Origin: an uncultured Prevotella sp.
GTDB lineage: Bacteria > Bacteroidota > Bacteroidia > Bacteroidales > Bacteroidaceae
DNA: 18,843 nucleotides
Assembly: GCA_934183135.1 (NCBI GenBank)
Contig: CAKPRX010000043.1
Coordinates: 1 to 18,843, forward strand
Reading direction: 5' to 3'
The notes under the pieces are model-generated. The model did no database searches. It worked only from the letters and a program-made list of their open reading frames with translations, and was not told where the DNA came from. Within the stretch, counting starts at the first letter, position 1. Each line of letters opens with the position of its first letter. A program made the position numbers and the translations under genes. Positions 1 to 7,998 of the stretch are shown here, in pieces.

Positions 1-501
1 GGCCTGATACAGGACGGAACGGCCGTGGGTATGGGACTGGCTAACGCCGTGTCGCGTCTGAAGGGGTCTAAGGCCAAGAGCAAGGTGGTTATCCTGTTGA
101 CGGATGGATCCAACAACATGGGCGACTTGTCGCCGATGACCGCAGCTCAGATAGCCAAGAGTATGGGTATCAGGGTGTACACTATCGGTGTGGGTACCAA
201 CAAGGTGGCTCCTTACCCCATGCCGGTGGCTGGGGGCGTGCAGTACGTGAATATGCCGGTAGAGATAGATACCAACACACTGCGCGAAATAGCAGCCACT
301 ACCGATGGCAACTTCTACCGGGCTACCAACAATGCCGAACTTAAAAAGATATACAGGGACATAGACAAACTGGAGAAGACCAAGATGAATGTCACGAAGT
401 TCTCTAAGAAGTACGAGGCTTACGAGCCATTCGCCCTGGCGGCCATTATCTGTCTGCTGTTAGAGATTGTATTAAGGACTGTATTAAGGAGAATACCGTA
501 A
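1..501 (+). CDS. batA: BatA, C-terminal part (VWA-domain aerotolerance protein)
   Basis: This is the 3' end of a gene whose start lies left of the window; the reading frame is open from base 1, so the first in-frame ATG (base 31) is not the real start. The visible part is the second half of a von Willebrand factor A domain: the segment GTAVGMGLANAV carries the MIDAS threonine region, and VVILLTDGSNN supplies the distal MIDAS aspartate. A transmembrane helix near the C-terminus (about FALAAIICLLLEIVL) is followed by a short basic tail, as in BatA/BatB proteins. The stop codon directly abuts the ATG of batB. In Bacteroidota, BatA and BatB are inner-membrane proteins with VWA domains thought to form a stress/aerotolerance complex with BatC-E. 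The assignment to BatA rather than BatB rests on gene order and on the second VWA gene just downstream. Confidence 0.9.
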   Translation, partial: GLIQDGTAVGMGLANAVSRLKGSKAKSKVVILLTDGSNNMGDLSPMTAAQIAKSMGIRVYTIGVGTNKVAPYPMPVAGGVQYVNMPVEIDTNTLREIAATTDGNFYRATNNAELKKIYRDIDKLEKTKMNVTKFSKKYEAYEPFALAAIICLLLEIVLRTVLRRIP

Positions 502-1524
502 ATGTTTAGATTTGAAGACCCTACATATCTGTGGCTGCTGATGGTGGTGCCCATCCTGGCGGTGGTTCGCCTGGTGGTGTGGCGCCAGCGCAAGAGTAAG
601 TTGAGGAAGTTTGGCGACCCCGAGCTGCTTCGGCGACTCATGCCTGATGCCTCGGCTTATCGGCCCACGGTCAAGTTCTGGCTGCTGATGGCTGCCCTGG
701 CCCTGCTCATCGTGACGCTGGCCCGTCCGCAGATGGGCTCCAAGGTATCGCATGAGAAGCGTAACGGAATAGAAATCATTATCGCGATGGATATATCCAA
801 CTCGATGAAGGCCGAGGACGTGGTGCCGTCGCGGTTGGACAAGAGCAAGCTCATGGTGGAAAACCTGGTCGACCACTTTACCACGGATAAGGTGGGACTG
901 GTGGTCTTTGCCGGCGATGCCTTTGTGCAGCTCCCTATCACCAGCGACTACGTGTCGGCGAAGATGTTTCTGCAGAATACCACTCCCTCGCTCATCAACA
1001 CACAGGGTACAGACATCGCCAAGGCCCTCACGGTGTCCATGCGCAGCTTTACCCAGCAGGACAAGGTGGGCAAGGCCATCGTGCTGATTACGGATGGCGA
1101 AGACCATGAGGGCGGCGCGCTGGAGGCAGCTAAGGCCGCGGCCAAGAAGGGCATCAATGTGTTTATATTGGGAGTGGGCGATCCTAAGGGGGCACCTATT
1201 CCTACTGGCAATGGGGGCTATATGACCGACAATACCGGTCAGACGGTTCTCTCGGCTCTCAATGAGAAGATGTGTCGCGAAGTGGCGCAGGCTGGTAGTG
1301 GCACGTACATCCATGTCGATAATACCAGCGATGCCCAAGACCAGCTCAACGCCCAGCTTACCAAGCTCCAGAAGGGCGATACTGACAGCGTGATATATAG
1401 TGAATATGATGAACAGTTTCAGGCATTTGCCCTGTTGGCATTGCTGCTGCTGATAGGCGAGGCGTGTCTGTTGGAGTCTAAGAACCCATTGTTCAGAAAT
1501 ATAAAGTTGTTCAAGAAGAAATGA
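502..1524 (+). CDS. batB: BatB, VWA-domain membrane protein
   Basis: The 340-residue protein has two N-terminal hydrophobic helices (about residues 9-27 and 59-75), a VWA domain (about 90-290) and a C-terminal helix (about 310-330). The MIDAS metal site is complete: DISNS at 97-101, T170 in TQGTD and D198 in ITDGEDHEGG. This is the standard BatB layout, with the VWA domain facing the periplasm between membrane anchors. The gene starts immediately after the batA stop, and its TGA overlaps the batC ATG (ATGA at 1521-1524), so the three genes are very likely translationally coupled. Bat proteins are associated with oxygen tolerance in Bacteroides fragilis; the biochemical role is not settled. 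Confidence in the family is high. Confidence 0.93.
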   Translation: MFRFEDPTYLWLLMVVPILAVVRLVVWRQRKSKLRKFGDPELLRRLMPDASAYRPTVKFWLLMAALALLIVTLARPQMGSKVSHEKRNGIEIIIAMDISNSMKAEDVVPSRLDKSKLMVENLVDHFTTDKVGLVVFAGDAFVQLPITSDYVSAKMFLQNTTPSLINTQGTDIAKALTVSMRSFTQQDKVGKAIVLITDGEDHEGGALEAAKAAAKKGINVFILGVGDPKGAPIPTGNGGYMTDNTGQTVLSALNEKMCREVAQAGSGTYIHVDNTSDAQDQLNAQLTKLQKGDTDSVIYSEYDEQFQAFALLALLLLIGEACLLESKNPLFRNIKLFKKK

Positions 1525-2207
1525 AGGGAATAGCAAGGATATTAATGATGCTCGTTGTTGGCATGCTGTATCAGTCGGTCTATGCGCAGGCTGACCGTCA
1601 GCTGATACGTAGCGGCAACCGATATTTTAGACAACAGAACTATGCTAAGGCCGAAACGGAGTACCGCAAGGCTGTCTCGGTCAATGGACAAAATGCCCAG
1701 GCTGTCTATAACTTAGGGTGCGCCCTTCAGGCCCAGCAGAAGGACTCGGCCGCCATCGTGCAGTATCAGAATGCAGGCAAGATGGAGACCAACAAGATGC
1801 GCAAGGCCAAGGCATATCATAATATCGGATATATCTGTCAGAGCCGCCAGATGTACCGCGAGGCCATCGAGGCTTACAAGGAAAGTCTGCGTAACAATCC
1901 CAATGACAATGAGACGCGTTACAACTATGTGCTCTGCAAGCGCTTGCAAAAGTATCAGAAGCAGAACAACAAGAATGACAAGAGCAAGCAGAATAAGGAC
2001 AAGAACAAGGATAAGCAGGATAAGAACAAGCAACAAAATAAAGACCAGAAACAGAAACAGTCGCCCCGGCAGAACCAAGAGCAGATGAGCAAGGACAATG
2101 CTGAACAGCTGTTGAACGCAGCTATCCAGGAGGAGAAAGCTACTCAGCAACGGCTCAAAAAGGCGATGCAGCAGCCGCAACGCAGGCAATTGCAGAAAAA
2201 CTGGTGA
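1521..2207 (+). CDS. batC: BatC, periplasmic TPR protein
   Basis: The 228-residue protein begins with a signal peptide (MKGIARILMMLVVGMLYQSVYAQ, cleavage probably after the AQ region near residue 23). About three tetratricopeptide repeats follow (residues 25-135), for example YFRQQNYAKAETEYRKA and AVYNLGCALQAQQ. Next comes a low-complexity stretch very rich in Lys, Gln, Asn and Asp (about 140-180). A conserved-looking tail ends in LQKNW. That layout, and its place between batB and batD, identify BatC. It is probably an exported scaffold that binds the periplasmic faces of the other Bat proteins; this role is inferred from the TPR fold. The start overlaps the batB stop by four bases. Confidence 0.9.
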   Translation: MKGIARILMMLVVGMLYQSVYAQADRQLIRSGNRYFRQQNYAKAETEYRKAVSVNGQNAQAVYNLGCALQAQQKDSAAIVQYQNAGKMETNKMRKAKAYHNIGYICQSRQMYREAIEAYKESLRNNPNDNETRYNYVLCKRLQKYQKQNNKNDKSKQNKDKNKDKQDKNKQQNKDQKQKQSPRQNQEQMSKDNAEQLLNAAIQEEKATQQRLKKAMQQPQRRQLQKNW

Positions 2208-2275
2208 TAACCATTTGGCTCCCATTGATATATATAGCTTCAGATAAAGCAAGAGTGAGACTAATAGAAGTGAAT

Positions 2276-4843
2276 ATGAAACGATATATAATGCTACTTA
2301 CCGTATGGGCGATGACGGTAATAACTGTAAGTGCCCAGCGGATTACGGTGTCAGCGCCCTCGCGTGTTGCCGCGGGCGAGAATTTCCGGGTGGCGTACAC
2401 CATAACCACTCAGGACGTAGAAGATTTCAGGTCCAACATGCGCTCTACCGATGAGGTGGAAGTCATCGCGGGCCCCTACACCTCCAAGATGTCCAGCATA
2501 AGCATGGTCAATGGCCACACCAGTTCTACCTCATCGGTAACGTACACCTATACGCTCTACGCCAATAAGGCTGGAACCTACAATATACCTCCGGCCCATG
2601 CCAAGATTAATGGCCGCAGCGTGGCGTCTGCCGCTGTAAAGATAGTTGTCAGTGGCCACGCCCGTGGTAACACTCCTAACGCATCTTCCCGGTCCAACGG
2701 CCCATCGGGCATCCGTGAGGCCGGAACACCCATATCGGGCAACGAACTGTTTATCAAGGTCAGCGCCAACAAAAAGCGGGTTCACGAGCAGGAGCCCATA
2801 CTCCTTACGTATAAGGTGTACACTACCTTGGAGCTAACTCAGTTAGAGGGTAAGATGCCAGACCTCACTGGATTTCATACACAGGAAGTTAAACTGCCAC
2901 AGCAGAAGAGCTTCCATGTGGAGCGGGTCAATGGCCGTCCCTATAGATGTGTTACGTGGAGCCAGTATGTCATGTATCCACAGATGACTGGCAGCCTGAA
3001 GATACCCAGTATCACTTTCCATGGAATAGTGGTCCAGGAGAACCGGTCGGTAGACCCCTTTGAGGCGTTCTTCAACGGAGGCTCTGGCTATGTTGAGGTT
3101 AAGCGTGACATAGTGGCTCCTGGTCTCTCCGTAGTGGTCGACCCATTGCCCACGCGGCCTGCCGGCTTCTCCGGCGGTGTCGGTAAGTTTAACATCTCGG
3201 CTCAGCTGAGTACCAAAGAGGTAAAGGCTGGCAATCCAGTTACCCTGCGCGTGGTGATAGGCGGTATAGGCAACCTGAAGCTCATCAAGCAGCCTGTAGT
3301 GAAGTTCCCCAAGGATTTTGATCAGTACGATGCCAAGATAACGGATAAGACAAAACTTACCGCGAATGGCTTAGAGGGCAATATGGTGTACGATTTTCTC
3401 GCCGTGCCCAGAAACCAGGGCGACTATACTATTCCGGCCGTAGAGCTGACTTACTATGATGTAGCGCAAAATGCTTACCGCACGTTGCGCACGCAGGCTT
3501 TTGACCTGCATGTGGCTAAGGGCGATGGGCGTGGTACCAGCGTGACCGACTATGCCAGCGAGAAGGATGCGGATATACACCCCATTAAGTTAGGGCCCGC
3601 CAAGACGGTCGACGCGTCTAACCTGTTCTTTGGCAGTGTAGCCTACTGGCTGTCGCTGATAGTCTCGCTGGTAGCCTTTGTGGTTCTCCTTATTATGTTT
3701 AGGAAGCGGGCCATTGCCAATGCCGACATAGTGGGCATGCGGGGCAAGAAGGCCAACAAGGTAGCCACCAAGCGCCTGCGCCTGGCCAACACGCTGATGC
3801 TGCAGGGTAAGTCTACCGAATTTTATGATGAAGTACTGCGCGCCCTGTGGGGCTATGTGGGCGACAAGCTCAACATGCCGGTCGAGAAGTTGTCTTCTGA
3901 GAACATAGCCGAGACACTGAGTGTACATGGAGTGGACGACACGACCGTAGGCAAGTTCACAGGTGCGCTGGCAGAGTGCGAGTACGAGCGCTATGCCCCT
4001 GGCGACCCAGCAGGAAATATGAACAAGACCTTCGAAACGGCCATGACTGCCATCATGGATATAGAAAGCGTTATGAAAAAGAAAAAATCGGGCTCGCGCC
4101 GTCCGTCTTTAGTACTCTTGTGCCTCGTCTGCCTGTTGCCCCTGCAGACCATGGCTATCACCAAGGACAACGCGGATACCGAGTACAAGAAGGGCAACTA
4201 TCAGCAAGCCATCAAGGACTATCAGGAACTGCTCAGACACGGGCAGTCGGCCGACCTATATTATAATTTAGGCAACTCCTACTACCGTACCGACAACCTT
4301 ACGCGTGCCATCATCTGCTATGAGCGTGCTTCGTTGCTCTCCCCAGGCGACGCCGACATCCGCTTCAACCTTCGTTTTGCCCGTAACAAGACGATAGACA
4401 AGATAGTGCCCGAAACCGACATGTTCTTTAGTACCTGGTATCAGTCCATGGTCAACTTTACCAGTATTGATACCTGGGCTGTCATGGGCGTGGCCTCTAT
4501 AGTGATAGCCTTGGTGCTGGTATTGTGCTACCTTTTTGCCTCGCGGCTCATCATCCGTAAGGTGGGGTTCTACGGGGCGGCCGTGCTGCTGCTCGTGGCT
4601 CTGCTGTGCAATATCTTTGCCAGCCAGCAGAAGTATGCCCTCCACCACAGGACAGGCGCCATCGTAGTGGCACCCACGGTTAATGTCAAGAAGACCCCCG
4701 CCCTGTCGGGCACCGACGACTTCGTCATCCACGAAGGCACTCGGGTAGATATTACAGACCGCACCATCAAAGGATGGTATGGTATTAAGTTGGCCGATGG
4801 CCGCGAAGGGTGGATGCGGACATCGCAGTTAGAGGAGATTTGA
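2276..4843 (+). CDS. batD: BatD-BatE fusion: oxygen-tolerance protein joined to TPR/SH3 protein
   Basis: I chose the ATG at 2276 (855 residues) because it opens a clear signal peptide, MKRYIMLLTVWAMTVITVSA. The GTG at 2204 would put 24 unrelated residues before it. Residues about 21-440 form the beta-rich extracytoplasmic BatD region (BatD/'oxygen tolerance' family), followed by a membrane helix at 450-475 and a cytoplasmic segment to about 611. At M600 a second signal-like sequence begins (MKKKK, then RR and a hydrophobic run to A627). It is followed by TPR repeats (630-705), two membrane helices (734-756, 764-783) and an SH3-like domain (about 788-855, with GWYGIKLADGREGWM). The part after residue 600 has the layout of a complete BatE. 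No stop codon separates the halves. The membrane topology is coherent either as one chain or as BatD plus a separately initiated BatE. Confidence 0.88.
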   Translation: MKRYIMLLTVWAMTVITVSAQRITVSAPSRVAAGENFRVAYTITTQDVEDFRSNMRSTDEVEVIAGPYTSKMSSISMVNGHTSSTSSVTYTYTLYANKAGTYNIPPAHAKINGRSVASAAVKIVVSGHARGNTPNASSRSNGPSGIREAGTPISGNELFIKVSANKKRVHEQEPILLTYKVYTTLELTQLEGKMPDLTGFHTQEVKLPQQKSFHVERVNGRPYRCVTWSQYVMYPQMTGSLKIPSITFHGIVVQENRSVDPFEAFFNGGSGYVEVKRDIVAPGLSVVVDPLPTRPAGFSGGVGKFNISAQLSTKEVKAGNPVTLRVVIGGIGNLKLIKQPVVKFPKDFDQYDAKITDKTKLTANGLEGNMVYDFLAVPRNQGDYTIPAVELTYYDVAQNAYRTLRTQAFDLHVAKGDGRGTSVTDYASEKDADIHPIKLGPAKTVDASNLFFGSVAYWLSLIVSLVAFVVLLIMFRKRAIANADIVGMRGKKANKVATKRLRLANTLMLQGKSTEFYDEVLRALWGYVGDKLNMPVEKLSSENIAETLSVHGVDDTTVGKFTGALAECEYERYAPGDPAGNMNKTFETAMTAIMDIESVMKKKKSGSRRPSLVLLCLVCLLPLQTMAITKDNADTEYKKGNYQQAIKDYQELLRHGQSADLYYNLGNSYYRTDNLTRAIICYERASLLSPGDADIRFNLRFARNKTIDKIVPETDMFFSTWYQSMVNFTSIDTWAVMGVASIVIALVLVLCYLFASRLIIRKVGFYGAAVLLLVALLCNIFASQQKYALHHRTGAIVVAPTVNVKKTPALSGTDDFVIHEGTRVDITDRTIKGWYGIKLADGREGWMRTSQLEEI

Positions 4844-4852
4844 TAGATAGGC

Positions 4853-5542
4853 ATGTCAGTAAATGAATGGTTTGAAGTAGACCGGGCGGTGCTCTCGTTC
4901 TTTAACGACAGCGATTCGCTCTTCTTGGACGGTTTGGCCAGTTGCCTTACCTGTGGCTACTTGTGGATACCGCTGTACATAGCGCTTCTTATACTGATTA
5001 TCAAGAACAATGAGACCATGGGACAGATAGCCCTGGCCGTCGGGGCTACGATAGTGTGCGTCATCCTGTCTGACGGGCTGGCCGACTTCGTTGTAAAGCC
5101 TGCCGTGGCCCGGCTGCGGCCCACCGAGGAACCCCTCATCAAGTACGCCGTACACGTAGTGAACAACTATCGGGCCGACGGGTTCAGTTTCTTTTCGGCC
5201 CATGCCGCCAACACCATGGCTATAGCCACCTTCTTCTGCCTGTTGGTTCGCAACCGCATCTTCTCAGCCTTCCTGGTTTTCTGGGCACTAACCAATAGTT
5301 GGACCCGCCTCTATCTCGGCGTCCATTATCCCAGTGATGTGCTGGTGGGCATGGCGTGGGGAGCCGTCTCGGGAGCGCTGGTCTACCTACTGTATAGGCG
5401 ACTGTATGGACGGATAAGCCCTAAGCAGCACTATATATCGTCGCAGTACACCCGGACGGGCTACAGTCTGACCGACATAGACATGGTAAGCTGTGTACTG
5501 GTGGCTACTTATCTTTTTGCAATTATTTTTAGCGTGATATAA
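4853..5542 (+). CDS. PAP2-family membrane phosphatase
   Basis: This 229-residue integral membrane protein belongs to the type 2 phosphatidic acid phosphatase superfamily. All three signature motifs are present: K82 with R89-P90 (KPAVARLRP), the catalytic-site histidine H117 in SFFSAHA, and R152-H158-D162 in RLYLGVHYPSD. About five or six membrane spans can be seen, including LWIPLYIALLILII and a final helix at the C-terminus. Members of this family dephosphorylate undecaprenyl diphosphate, phosphatidate or lipid A; the sequence alone does not show which substrate is used here. A role in recycling the undecaprenyl carrier or trimming lipid A phosphates is plausible in this phylum but inferred. 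It begins 9 bp after batD-batE, and its stop directly abuts queA. Confidence 0.9.
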   Translation: MSVNEWFEVDRAVLSFFNDSDSLFLDGLASCLTCGYLWIPLYIALLILIIKNNETMGQIALAVGATIVCVILSDGLADFVVKPAVARLRPTEEPLIKYAVHVVNNYRADGFSFFSAHAANTMAIATFFCLLVRNRIFSAFLVFWALTNSWTRLYLGVHYPSDVLVGMAWGAVSGALVYLLYRRLYGRISPKQHYISSQYTRTGYSLTDIDMVSCVLVATYLFAIIFSVI

Positions 5543-6793
5543 ATGGACACAAAGCATATTAAAATCAGCGATTACAACTATCCGTTGCCCGATGAGCGGA
5601 TAGCTAAGTTCCCCCTGGCCCAGCGCGACCACAGCAAGTTGCTTGTCTATAAGCACGGCCAGGTGAGCGAGGATGTTTTCTACCATTTGCCAGACTATCT
5701 GCCGTCAGGGGCATTGATGGTTTTCAATAATACCAAGGTCATTCAGGCCCGTATGCACTTCCGCAAGTCTACGGGTGCCCTGATAGAGATATTCCTGATG
5801 GAACCCGCTGCCCCTGTCGATTACGAGCAGATATTCCAGACACGAGGCCATTGCGCGTGGCGGTGTATGATAGGCAACCTGAAGAAGTGGAAGGAAGGCC
5901 CGTTGCATCGGGTGTTTGATATAAAGGGCCATCAGTTTGTGCTGACTGTTACCCGCAATGACAGCCAGAATGTACATGTGGCCACCGGTACCAACTTCTG
6001 GATTGATTTTGACTGGGATTCTGACGTCATCAGTTTTGCGGAGATACTGGAGGCCATCGGCGAACTGCCCATACCGCCTTATCTGAACCGCGACACCGTA
6101 GAGAGCGACAAGACCACCTATCAGACAGTCTATTCTAAGATTAAGGGCTCGGTGGCAGCCCCCACGGCCGGACTGCACTTTACCGATGATGTACTGAAGC
6201 AGCTGGATGCCAAGGGTATAGACCGCGAGGAACTCACCCTGCACGTCGGTGCGGGCACTTTCAAGCCCGTCAAGTCCCAGGCGATTGATGGCCACGAGAT
6301 GCACAGCGAGTATATCGTCGTCCGCCGCTCCACCCTGGAAAAGTTAGTCCGTCACGAGTGTGCCGCCATAGCCGTCGGCACCACCAGTGTACGCACCCTG
6401 GAGAGCCTTTATTATATAGGTGTAAAGCTGCAGGCCAACCCCAACGCTACCGAGGGCCAACTGCACGTTAATCAGTGGGAACCCTACGATGGAGGCCGCG
6501 ACGGCCACCTGGTCGATGGCATTACGCCCGTCCAGGCAGTGCACAACATCCTGGACTACTTAGACCGCAACCAGCTTGAAGCTCTTCACACCAGCACTCA
6601 GATTATTATCGCTCCTGGTTACGACTACAAGATAGTCAAGAGGCTTGTTACCAACTTCCACCAGCCTCAGAGTACCTTGCTTCTCCTCGTTAGCGCCTTT
6701 GTCCATGGCGACTGGCGAACCATATACGATTATGCCCTGGCCCACGATTTCCGTTTTCTGAGCTATGGCGACAGTTCATTATTAATACCATAA
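5543..6793 (+). CDS. queA: QueA-type S-adenosylmethionine:tRNA ribosyltransferase-isomerase, long form
   Basis: QueA transfers and isomerises the ribosyl group of S-adenosylmethionine onto 7-aminomethyl-7-deazaguanine in tRNA, making epoxyqueuosine in the queuosine pathway. The family signature GSVAAPTAGLHF lies at 202-213. Other conserved blocks are FNNTKVIQAR near residue 60, HVGAGTFKPV, HSEY, VGTTSVRTLES, LVTNFHQPQSTLLLLVSAF and a C-terminal LSYGDSSLL. At 416 residues it is roughly 60 longer than the usual 340-360 of QueA, and the region between FNNTKVI and GSVAAPT is poorly conserved. Bacteroidota often carry a longer QueA-like paralogue beside a standard one, so this may be that paralogue, and the gene symbol is less certain than the family. 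Its start abuts the PAP2 stop, and 14 bp separate it from the next gene. Confidence 0.85.
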   Translation: MDTKHIKISDYNYPLPDERIAKFPLAQRDHSKLLVYKHGQVSEDVFYHLPDYLPSGALMVFNNTKVIQARMHFRKSTGALIEIFLMEPAAPVDYEQIFQTRGHCAWRCMIGNLKKWKEGPLHRVFDIKGHQFVLTVTRNDSQNVHVATGTNFWIDFDWDSDVISFAEILEAIGELPIPPYLNRDTVESDKTTYQTVYSKIKGSVAAPTAGLHFTDDVLKQLDAKGIDREELTLHVGAGTFKPVKSQAIDGHEMHSEYIVVRRSTLEKLVRHECAAIAVGTTSVRTLESLYYIGVKLQANPNATEGQLHVNQWEPYDGGRDGHLVDGITPVQAVHNILDYLDRNQLEALHTSTQIIIAPGYDYKIVKRLVTNFHQPQSTLLLLVSAFVHGDWRTIYDYALAHDFRFLSYGDSSLLIP

Positions 6794-6807
6794 ACCAGAC
6801 TATAACA

Positions 6808-7965
6808 ATGAAAGTAGGTGATAAAGTAAGTTTTCTCAGCGAGACAGGCGGAGGCGTGATAGCCGGTTTCCAGGGCAAGGACACAGTCCTGGTCGAGGAT
6901 GCCGACGGCTTCCAGATACCCACCCCCATATCCGAGGTGGTCGTAGTGGGCAATGCCGACTACAGTATGTCTAACATGGTGGCTGCCCAGCAGCCCCCCA
7001 AGGCCGATACCAAGGGTAAGAGTATCAAGGCCATGCTGACCAGCGATGCTGAGGATGAAGAGACGGCCGACGATAGCGGCGAGGTAGACCTGAGCCGCGA
7101 GATAACGTTCAAGGCACCCGCCGAGGAACGCAAGGGCGGCAATATGCTGTCGTGCTACCTGGCCTTTGTACCCCTGAACATTAAGGAGATGACCACTACG
7201 CGGTTCGAGGCTTACTTGGTCAACGACTGCAACTACTATATGCACTACGCGTTTATGACGGCCGAGGGCAACGCCTGGACGCTGCGCTCCAAGGGCGAGA
7301 TAGAGCCTAATACGACCCTCTTCCTGGAAGAGGTGGGCCGTGAGGAACTCAACAACCTGCTCAAGATAGGCTTCCAGATAATGGCCTATAAGACCGACAA
7401 GCCTTTCACGCTCAAGCCTATGGTCGAGGCTCAGTTCAGACTGGATCCTGTAAAGTTCTACAAGGTTCATACCTTTCAGGAGACGCTTTTCTTCGACACC
7501 CCGGCCCTGCTCTATACCATCGTAGAGAACGACCGGGTGGCCCGGCCGCTCGTCATCGACTCAAAGCAGCTTAAAGAAGAGATGTACCGCAGCCCGGCCA
7601 CTCCCACAGCAGGCTCCGGCTCGTCCCGTCACAACGAGGGCGGCCAGCACCGTGCCCCCGCTGCCGCTAACAAGGGCAAGGACGATGTCCTGGTGGTAGA
7701 CCTCCATGCCGAAGCACTCCTGGACACCACGGCTGGCATGTCGCACGCCGATATTCTCAACTACCAGGTGGCTAAGTTCAAGGAGGTGCTTGACAGCTAC
7801 AAGAACCAGAAAGGCAAGAAGATAGTCTTCATACACGGCAAGGGCGAGGGCGTGCTCCGTCATGCCATTGTCAATGCTCTCAACTATCAGTACAAGAGCT
7901 ATAGGTACCAGGACGCCTCGTTTCAGGAGTACGGCTATGGTGCCACACAGGTTACCATCAAATAA
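6808..7965 (+). CDS. DUF2027 and Smr-domain protein
   Basis: The 385-residue protein has two recognisable parts. The N-terminal half begins with a small SH3-like module (MKVGDKVSFLSETGGGVIAG) and continues as a Bacteroidota-type DUF2027 region to about residue 255. A flexible Gly/Ser/Ala/His linker (about 265-290) leads to a C-terminal Smr domain (about 294-385) with the motifs VDLH (297-300) and HGKGEG (343-348). Smr domains occur at the end of MutS2 and as stand-alone proteins, and bind or cleave branched DNA or mRNA on stalled ribosomes. The actual substrate of the DUF2027-Smr architecture is unknown. There is no signal peptide, so it should be cytoplasmic. It sits in the operon between queA and nadE. 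Confidence 0.9.
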   Translation: MKVGDKVSFLSETGGGVIAGFQGKDTVLVEDADGFQIPTPISEVVVVGNADYSMSNMVAAQQPPKADTKGKSIKAMLTSDAEDEETADDSGEVDLSREITFKAPAEERKGGNMLSCYLAFVPLNIKEMTTTRFEAYLVNDCNYYMHYAFMTAEGNAWTLRSKGEIEPNTTLFLEEVGREELNNLLKIGFQIMAYKTDKPFTLKPMVEAQFRLDPVKFYKVHTFQETLFFDTPALLYTIVENDRVARPLVIDSKQLKEEMYRSPATPTAGSGSSRHNEGGQHRAPAAANKGKDDVLVVDLHAEALLDTTAGMSHADILNYQVAKFKEVLDSYKNQKGKKIVFIHGKGEGVLRHAIVNALNYQYKSYRYQDASFQEYGYGATQVTIK

Positions 7966-7998
7966 ATACAGACAACCAATACCAATTTACTATCAACT

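Noticed and set aside
2204..2275. GTG start for BatD 24 codons upstream of the ATG at 2276
   Set aside because: It would place a non-signal sequence in front of a clear signal peptide; the ATG at 2276 directly opens that peptide.
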